This document shows positions 51,052 to 57,291 of a stretch of DNA of 57,291 nucleotides, in pieces. Positions within the stretch are counted from its first letter, which is position 1. Each line of letters opens with the position of its first letter. Location: assembly GCA_003427395.1 (NCBI GenBank), contig BFEA01000056.1:688388-745678 (forward strand), read 5' to 3'. This stretch comes from Chara braunii (taxonomy: Eukaryota > Streptophyta > Charophyceae > Charales > Characeae). Position numbers and translations under genes: made by a program. The notes under the pieces are model-generated. The model did no database searches. It was not told the origin of the DNA and was given only the letters and a program-made list of their open reading frames with translations.

Positions 51052-51904
51052 AGAGGAGCGATCCAGTTACCGCAGGATAACGAAGCCACTCAACTGTAGT
51101 ATAACTTCTACACCGGTTACTCCGGTTACTCCGTGTAAATACGTTTGTCGGTTAGACAACACAATGACCATAGCATCTTATCGACTTCACTCCACAGTAG
51201 GGAGAACCGGAAGGGAGATTGAGGGAGAAAGAGGATGAGAAAGAATCCAAAGTACACACAAGATTAAAGTAACCGTGATAAAACTCCCGAACGCGACTGA
51301 CTCGAAAAATAAACTTGAACATGCCAAGTCAATCAAACCGTGGTTTGACCCGACCGGTTTCGACTGGGGGCTGACTGAGCATCTCCTAAGTGTGAATAAT
51401 GCTGTCTTTTTTTTTTTTTTTTAAGTAATCTTTATGCTTCTCTGAATCTTCTTTTTGTATATATTCTATCTCATCCTCTCGCTACTCTACGTATAGCACG
51501 GGCCCTACGGGGAAATACCAACCGAACCTGGAACTCTCCCCAGCCCCCAGCTTAGGTTTGCACCACAGCAGTGGCGCGAGAGCAAGGCTTGTATCAGCCC
51601 CTCATCACGATGATGCAGGGTGATCAGGCATTGCCGACGGGGCAAACCGGCGATGCTAGTGCCGAGCATCTTTGGCCAGTCACTGGCCCACATTAGTGGT
51701 GTCTAATGGCGAATATCATTGCTGTATAGCAACCAACAATATTTGGCCGAGGTCCTGCCAATGCTGGCTTGGAGAGCCAACGGGTTATCTCTAGCTGGTA
51801 GAACAGCAAGCTTGAAAAAGGCTCATGTCGCAGTAGAGGGTGGAATGGTATCATTCTATATTACAAATTTTAGTTCGTTAGCTCAAAGAGAGCTTTTAGT
51901 AATT
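51052..51904. other. unassigned DNA
   Basis: Possible 5' flank of the retroelement. It contains a short tandem (CCGGTTACT twice near 51114-51130) and a T-run at 51407-51422. No gene is recognised. Confidence 0.4.
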
Positions 51905-51980
51905 AGTAGGGATTGAACGCACAACCTCCTAAATACCACCTCCTTGCCTAGCCAACTGCTCTACGCCACCACCTCGACCT
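51905..51980 (-). repeat. tRNA-derived SINE-like sequence
   Basis: On the minus strand TGGCGTAGAGCAGTTGGC resembles a tRNA D arm / A box and GCGTTCAATCCC a T arm / B box, about 50 bp apart. The acceptor stem does not close, so a working tRNA is unlikely. A SINE head or tRNA pseudogene fits best. Confidence 0.45.
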
Positions 51981-52148
51981 ATCATTTTCACAAGAAAGCC
52001 TTTGTTCTTTTCGACCTGGCTTCCGGGCGACATTGTGGTTAGATACATCTGCACGTGGCCTTATTTGCGGTCAGGCACGTCAAGGAAAGTGCTCTTGGGA
52101 GTACGCTCTGAGGTGGAATGACTGCCGAATGGGACAAAAGGACTGGAC

Positions 52149-52292
52149 GACGTCAGCCTCAGATCTGGTGGACGAAGAAAACGGATGGAAAAGGAACGAA
52201 GAAGGCAGGGAGGGTAAAAGGACGTCAGCCTCAGATCTGGTGGACGAAGAAAACGGATGGAAAAGGAACGAAGAAGGCAGGGAGGGTAAAAT
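52149..52292 (+). repeat. 2 x 72 bp tandem repeat
   Basis: Two consecutive 72 bp units (52149 and 52221), both beginning GACGTCAGCCTCAGATCTGG and ending GAGGGTAAAA. They appear essentially identical. Confidence 0.9.
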
Positions 52293-53076
52293 AAAAAATA
52301 AAAAATAAGAAGCGACGGAATAGGAAGGAAAGACGGGGTGGTTTGGGTATTAGCCACATCACTCGCGAAACTGGAAAAATTGTGCGTGAATCTTCCGTCA
52401 CAACGTGGAAAGATGCATCAGTTTGAATAGTTGGGAATGTCAAAAATTGCCACTTTCCGCGGGAAGATGCACTGGTAACCCTTTTTTTTCCTTTTTTTTA
52501 CCTTTTTTTACCTTTTTTCGTTTGTTTGGCGCGGCCATTGCTCTCATTTGGCGCGTCGTTGGGCGTAGCCGCGCCACTCACCGAAGCTTACAGAAACGAC
52601 AAAGGGCTCGGATAGTGTGTATCTGTCCGGGATTTAGCGGATATATACATGCTCCATTCTGTGCAGTTGGTCCATTGTTGTGTTGTTGTTTTTTTTGTGG
52701 CAGCGGCGGGACCGCAGTGCGCGGCCGGCGGGTGAATAATAATTGGAGATGTGTCTCGATTCTATTTTTGTTTCTGTTTTTCCTTTTTTTTTGGTTGTTT
52801 CTTTTTTTTCTTTTTTTTCTTTTTCAGTCAGTTTTGAGTGATTGAGATGTCGATCGGCAGTTATATGCATATGTGATCGGTCGGGATCGGCCAATCTGAG
52901 ATATCGCAGTGAGACGGGAGTAGTTGGGAGCAGCCAGCGAGAGGACGAATAGGTTCGTGGCTTGAGGAGGGAAGGAGAGAGGGGGGGGGNGTTGGGGTGC
53001 GGAGGCGGGCGGGGGNGGAAGGGGGAATGCGGGGGAGGCGCCCGTTGACGGGGGAGGCGCCCCCCCCATCGTAATC

Positions 53077-53110
<34 letters not shown>

Positions 53111-53181
53111 GGTTGGTCGGAGACCGCGGCGGACTTCGCCATCTCCTCTCCCTCTCCCTCTCTCTCGCTCTCTCTCTCTCA

Positions 53182-53233
<52 letters not shown>

Positions 53234-53851
53234 TCTCTCTTCTTCGTCTCCCTCGGTGCCTCCATAGTTGTTGTTTTTCCTTTTCCCGCTCACAGAAGGT
53301 ACCCGGTCGACGGGTCACGGGGAAAAGAACGGCCCCTCCCCCCTCCTGGAAGATGAATGGCGTATAAAATATTTTTGTTTTGTAATTGTGGAAGATGCAG
53401 ACTTTTTACGTGCGGTCGGACGGCATCGAGGAGAAAATGCTGTTATCTCTTCACAAATTGAAAGACACAAACATAAATTATAGTATATAGTTATATAGTA
53501 AAGTATTACAAGTATATAGGAGGAAGGATTTGGCGGGAGCGCGTCGTTGGTCGTTCAATTGTTGAGCGACTTTGAATAGGTGGGCGGGGTTTTAGTGGCA
53601 AGGCCGGCGAGGAAGAATTGGCGGGGCGGCGGGTAAGGAGAGGAAGAGCGGGAGGAGAGAGGGGAAGGGCAGGAGGGAAGGAGGGAGGGGTGGGAGGAGG
53701 AGAGAAAGGAAGGAGGGGAAGTAGAGAGGGGCGGGAAAGGAGAAACGAGAAGTAAAGCACCCCCCCTTGAAGAGGGGGGTGGGGTTTTCAGGTCAGCGAC
53801 GGGAAAGGGGGGAAGAAGCGGGGAGGCGGGGGAGGTCGGTAGATCCCAGTC
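52293..53851. other. unassigned, low-complexity rich DNA
   Basis: It includes T-rich tracts (52480-52525, 52780-52825), N bases at 52990 and 53016, a T-run at 53079-53107 and purine-rich DNA at 53630-53760. An AT-rich TATATAG stretch near 53484-53520 could be promoter-like for the open frame at 53852, but nothing decides this. Confidence 0.4.
53140..53230 (+). repeat. (CT)n microsatellite
   Basis: A CT-rich tract with a pure CT run at about 53185-53228. Confidence 0.9.
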
Positions 53852-54720
53852 ATGGCAATGGCGGGAATTTCTACCGCGTGTGTCTTTAGGTGTGGTGGTG
53901 CATCGGGGACAGAATTGGCGGGAAATGAGAACTCGTCGAAATTTCAACGACAGGAAAAGGCGCGAAACGACGGCGGCAACCAACTGTACCTAAAGAAGGT
54001 TGGGAGAGGGAGGTGGTCTGTGTGCGGTCCAGTTTATTACAACTCGAGCTCCAGTATAAAGGAGAGGAAGCGACTGTCGGTCCCACCATCGCCGTCATTC
54101 TTCTCTCCTCCTTTGTCGTCTTCCTCGCCATTGCCATCGCCATCATCTTCCTCGTCATTTTCCTGGACATCGTCGTTGACATCTCAAGCAGGAAAAGTAG
54201 GCAGGCTATGGAAGAGGAACACATCGTTTGAATCATCGTCTTCCTCTCCTTCTTCGTCTTCTTCGCCTTCTTTGTCTTCTTCTTTTTCTTCTTCTGCTTC
54301 TGCTTCTTCTTGTTATTGGTCGTGGTCTTCGGCATCATCTTCTTCCTCGCCGCCATCGCCGCAAGCTGTCTCGAGATGGTGGCGAGCTCGGGGAGACGAA
54401 TCTTGGCCAGCCGGCGATGGTGGTATAGTCGGGGTCGGGGCGGCAGCAGCAGCAGCATCGCCGTCCGCAGCAGACTCCGTAGTTACAGATGTGGAGTGCA
54501 TTGAGAGCGGAGTGGTGGTTGGGGAAGTGGAGGTGGTAGGGGAGCCTCTCGGTGGAGGGAAGCTCAATTTGAACGAAGAGCCCAACGACGTTGTCGACTC
54601 GAGTGTTCGCTCTAGTGGTGGTGGTGGTGGTGGTGGTGGCATCGATTATCAGAGGGATTACTTCACCGCGGCGAACCGGAGACGAAGCCAGGGAACCATA
54701 GCCGTTCATGCAGGTCGGTC
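53852..54720 (+). CDS. serine-rich open frame, possible first exon of a transsulfuration-enzyme gene
   Basis: A 310-residue frame, of which I keep the part up to the candidate splice site. It is serine/proline-rich (partly TTC/TCT low complexity), then acidic, then polyglycine. It ends in RRRSQGTIAVHAG at 54705. By family knowledge, Cys/Met-metabolism PLP enzymes such as plant cystathionine gamma-synthase begin their catalytic domain with a G-(S/T)-x-x-(V/I)-HAG motif after a plastid transit peptide. The Gly codon is followed by GTCGGT, a possible donor site (GCAG then GT), so the match would end at an exon boundary. No second exon is seen in the window. The low complexity makes this tentative. 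Confidence 0.3.
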
Positions 54721-54758
54721 TAACACTGGCCGTTCATCCTTCTTCTCGTTTCTCTCCT

Positions 54759-54955
54759 CCTTTTTTTTTTTTTTTTTTTTTTAATAATGGAGGGCGACGG
54801 GCCGTGAGATCGCATCGTTGAACTGACCGGCCGCAGGTAATTCAAGATTAGTTTGTTCTGTCCAGATCTGATTGCATCAGGATTTAAACTTGGGTCGGTG
54901 CGTCAACAGTTTGTATGTAATATTGGCCTACCAACTGAGCTACTAGGCACTAAAG
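54759..54955 (-). repeat. tRNA-derived SINE with poly(A) tail
   Basis: On the minus strand TAGCTCAGTTGG is a perfect A-box match and AGTTTAAATCC an imperfect B box, 52 bp apart (plus coordinates 54931-54942 and 54880-54890). The body continues to a T-run at 54759-54782 on the plus strand, i.e. a poly(A) tail. Total length is about 195 bp, usual for SINEs. Confidence 0.6.
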
Positions 54956-54970
54956 GGCGATGGTCGACCT

Positions 54971-55060
54971 GTTTTTTTTTTTTTTTTTTTTTTGACGGTC
55001 GACCTTGAGATAGCATCGTTGAAGTGACCGGCCCCAGGTAATTAAGGAAAACAGCACCCG
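54971..55060 (-). repeat. second SINE copy, 3' part with poly(A) tail
   Basis: The plus strand shows a T-run at 54971-54992, then GCATCGTTGAAGTGACCGGC, matching GCATCGTTGAACTGACCGGC of the neighbouring SINE body (about 54812). Only the tail-proximal part is present, so it is 5' truncated, or the two form a partial duplication. Confidence 0.55.
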
Positions 55061-55596
55061 TCTTTTGTTCTTGTTTGATTTTTTTTTTTTTTTTTTTTTT
55101 GGAATTTCGACCATTTCTCGATTTATGCGTGTCTCATCCCAGTGGAGGGGCCATTTGTTAATCTTCCTTTTCTGTATCGTTCGCTCAACACCGGTTCTTT
55201 TGTTGTCGTTGCTCTTTTTCTTGTTCTTGTAAGGGCCAGGACTTCCCCCCGCCCCTCCCCCCTCCCCTCACTCCCCCCCGCCGCCAAGACATCTTCTGTC
55301 TTCCCTACAGTTGTTTCTTGAGTGTTCCTTCCGTCCATAACGGAAGAAAACGGAAGAAAACGGAAGGGACGGTGGAATAACATTTATTTCTCTCGCGCTT
55401 GTTTTTTTTTTTTTTCTTATTTTTCTTCCTTATTTTTTTTTTCCGATTTTCCGTCCGCCGCTACTACCGTCTTCCCCCGAACATAACGCACCCTGGTAAT
55501 GTAGTTTTATACTAGCTATATCTTTCAAGTCCGATACAGTCAAAATGAGGGTGCGTTGTGTTCGAGGGAAGACGGTTAGCACATTCATTTCCGCTT

Positions 55597-55630
<34 letters not shown>

Positions 55631-55820
55631 CAATCAGAGTGCTTCCTTCAGTGTTTACGATCCATAACGGAAGCATGACGGAAGGATAAGGGAAGGATAA
55701 CGGAAGCGTAACGGAAGGATAAGGGAAGGAACAGTGAAAGGATAACGGAAAAACGGACGGAGACGAAGGAACGGGAAGAAAGCAGGGGGAAAAAAAAAAA
55801 GCGATAGACAAAAGACAAAG
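55061..55820. other. unassigned DNA with T-runs and GGAAGGATAA repeats
   Basis: T-runs at 55079-55100, 55400-55415 and 55601-55630. A purine-rich stretch at 55675-55770 has repeated ACGGAAG and GGAAGGATAA words. No gene is recognised. Confidence 0.5.
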
Positions 55821-55963
55821 GGCCTTGCTCTACTACTCAGCATGCTAAATGCATCTGGATCTCCACTTGGTCACGATACATTTAAATGTGTAGTAGGTGC
55901 GAATGTATGTGGATAACGTTGCAGTCCAGGTGCATTTTGGATGTTGTGCGGTGGAGCGAGGCT
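55821..55963. repeat. MITE-like unit 1
   Basis: The ends form inverted repeats: left GGCCTTGCTCTAC with AAATGCATCTGGA, right complement GCCTCGCTCCAC with AAATGCACCTGGA. Length is about 143 bp and it is noncoding. Two further units of the same design follow. Confidence 0.55.
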
Positions 55964-56037
55964 CGAATGGGAGAGAGAGGGTCAGATGGGAGAGAAGGCG
56001 AATGTTGAAAGAATGGATTGAACACGGACGATAGATA

Positions 56038-56187
56038 GGGCTTCGCTCCACTACACAAAATGCTGAATGTATCTAACTGTATTGTTATCCAGATACACTC
56101 GGACTGGCGAACCATTTTTTTTCAATGTATCAGGACGCATACCAGAAGCAGATACATTTGGAATGTTGTGTAAGTGGAGCGATGGCC
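56038..56187. repeat. MITE-like unit 2
   Basis: Left end CTTCGCTCCACTACACAAAA with GAATGTATCT; right end complement GGCCATCGCTCCACTTACAC with AAATGTATCTG. Imperfect terminal inverted repeats, about 150 bp. ATGTATC words recur inside. Confidence 0.55.
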
Positions 56188-56240
56188 ATGGAAGGTTGAA
56201 AGAGCAGATATCGGATAGCTTCCAGAAGAGCTGAGTACGG

Positions 56241-56384
56241 GTGACTCTCAATTATGCAACATTCGTAATGTATCTGGAGCTGGTAATTGTCCCGATACAC
56301 TCATAATGCTGGATCGGTTAGAATGTATCTGGTCCATTTTGGATTCCAGATACATGTCGAACGTTGAGTAGTGGAGGAAAGGCC
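56241..56384. repeat. MITE-like unit 3
   Basis: The left part CAACATTCGTAATGTATCTG pairs with the right part CAGATACATGTCGAACGTTG, and the right end GTGGAGGAAAGGCC matches units 1 and 2. The left terminus is diverged. About 144 bp. Confidence 0.5.
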
Positions 56385-56471
56385 CTACCTCCGCACATTT
56401 TGATGATTCCGGTCGTTTGTCCTGGCCCGCCTTGGCTGATAAACTGTGTGGAAAAAAAAAGAAAAAACTGT

Positions 56472-56656
56472 GAGGACCCCGGGACGAGCCCTCACTAGCA
56501 AAGACGATCGGATTACGCGCCTGAATCTGGATGTGTTTTGTGGAGAGATGCAGAGAAGCAGATCAATCGCGGTTCTCTGCACCTGTCCACAAACACGTCC
56601 AGATTCAGGCGCTTAATCCTACTCTCGTTGCTAGTGGGGCCTCGCCCCCGGGCTCA
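56472..56656. repeat. foldback palindrome
   Basis: Two arms of about 75 bp each are inverted copies: GCGCCTGAATCTGGATGTGT on the left, its near-complement ending CCAGATTCAGGCGC on the right. Outer CACTAGCAA and CCCGGG blocks are also mirrored. The loop is about 30 bp. It is probably a foldback or MITE-type element. Confidence 0.75.
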
Positions 56657-57195
56657 ACATCTCTTTGGAGAGGGAGGGGTTGGAATGGGGTCTTACGCGC
56701 CGGAATGATGCATTGTGTTTTGGAAACAACAACAAAAAAAAAAGAAGTGCCTTTGCTCAGCAAATGAAGGGTATATGGGAGAGAGAGGGGTGGGAAAGGG
56801 GTTTCAGGGTATACTCACACTAGACTTCCTGCATGCACCTGGCCTTATTTCCGCCTTGACCTGGATGTATCTGACCGCACATTACGTCCAGAGCGCAGTC
56901 CAAAAACGTCCTCGTGTACGTTTCCTCTGTAATTTTAGGGGTTCTTTGTTTGACGAGTGACCGTGCCAACGACCCCTCTCTCCATCGTCCTAATGTGTCT
57001 GTGCGTGCGTGTGCTTCTTTTTAGGTGTGTGTATTGCCCTGTTCGCTATACACAACTCCCTGAAAGAAGTATTCCTATGCCAGACTGTTTCGTCGGACTT
57101 TCACTTCCTGAGGACTCATCAGGGGGGGGGGGAACCCCGACAGTCTGCCCAGGATGCATTTAACCGATTGACAAGGATTGCCCAGATTTTGCGAT
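56657..57195. other. unassigned DNA
   Basis: A short ACGCGCCGGAAT...TGTGTTTTGGA segment near 56694-56722 recalls one arm of the foldback. No gene is recognised; a G-run lies at 57122-57131. Confidence 0.4.
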
Positions 57196-57197
57196 AG

Positions 57198-57198
<1 letters not shown>

Positions 57199-57291
<93 letters not shown>
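57199..57291 (+). repeat. (TG)n(AG)n compound microsatellite
   Basis: About 16 TG units followed by an AG run that reaches the window end. Assembly probably stopped in it. Confidence 0.95.

Noticed and set aside
54013-54428. Leucine-rich membrane-like frames (72 and 66 residues)
   Set aside because: They are alternative phases of a TTC/CTT-rich low-complexity tract shared with the serine-rich frame. Hydrophobicity here follows from the pyrimidine composition.

Overview
The window looks like nuclear DNA of a green-lineage eukaryote. My best guess is a charophyte alga such as Chara; this is inference, not proof. Supporting points are a plant-type retrotransposon primer site matching tRNA-Asp, plant-style L1 elements with a C-terminal zinc-finger region, decayed copies of mitochondrial atp1, trnG and nad4 in nuclear DNA, long homopolymer and dinucleotide runs, and a very low density of intact genes. 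Almost everything recognisable is transposon-derived. I see no intact host gene, only one possible first exon near 54 kb.

Layout. 1-1.6 kb holds two diverged copies of a short dispersed retroposon and unassigned DNA. 1.6-9.2 kb is a nearly full-length but frameshifted L1-type LINE on the minus strand (proline/glutamine-rich ORF1, then AP-endonuclease, reverse transcriptase and a CCHC end). It abuts a plus-strand 3' fragment of a related LINE (9.2-9.6 kb). 9.6-20.3 kb is intergenic: poly(A) tails, more short retroposon copies, a LINE endonuclease fragment (13.6-13.9 kb), microsatellites and a 3 x 42 bp tandem repeat. 20.3-21.6 kb is an array of about 18 imperfect hairpins that share one loop motif while their stems differ.

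23.4-44.25 kb is a nested pair of LTR retroelements. A 17.8 kb Ty3/gypsy-order element on the minus strand has 2.85 and 2.90 kb LTRs (24726-27575 and 39647-42544), a G-rich polypurine tract, a tRNA-Asp-like primer site and a 4 bp target duplication (CCGC). It sits inside an LTR of a related element (23383-24725 plus 42549-44253). Its 12 kb interior runs, on the minus strand, from about 4.8 kb of extra open frames with a repeated protein module, through gag with a zinc knuckle, protease, RT and RNase H, to an integrase with a long lysine-rich tail. The genes carry scattered stops, mostly of G-to-A or C-to-T type.

45.1-47.25 kb is a second, badly decayed LINE on the plus strand. 47.37-47.67 kb is a rearranged mitochondrial insertion. 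47.7-51.05 kb is a decayed minus-strand retroelement whose fragments read CCHC zinc knuckle, coiled coil, GIY-YIG nuclease, reverse transcriptase. That order fits Penelope-like elements with an N-terminal nuclease. 51.9-57.3 kb contains tRNA-derived SINE-like sequences, short tandem repeats, a serine-rich open frame ending in a VHAG motif at a possible splice donor, three related MITE-like units, a 185 bp foldback palindrome and a terminal (TG)n(AG)n microsatellite.
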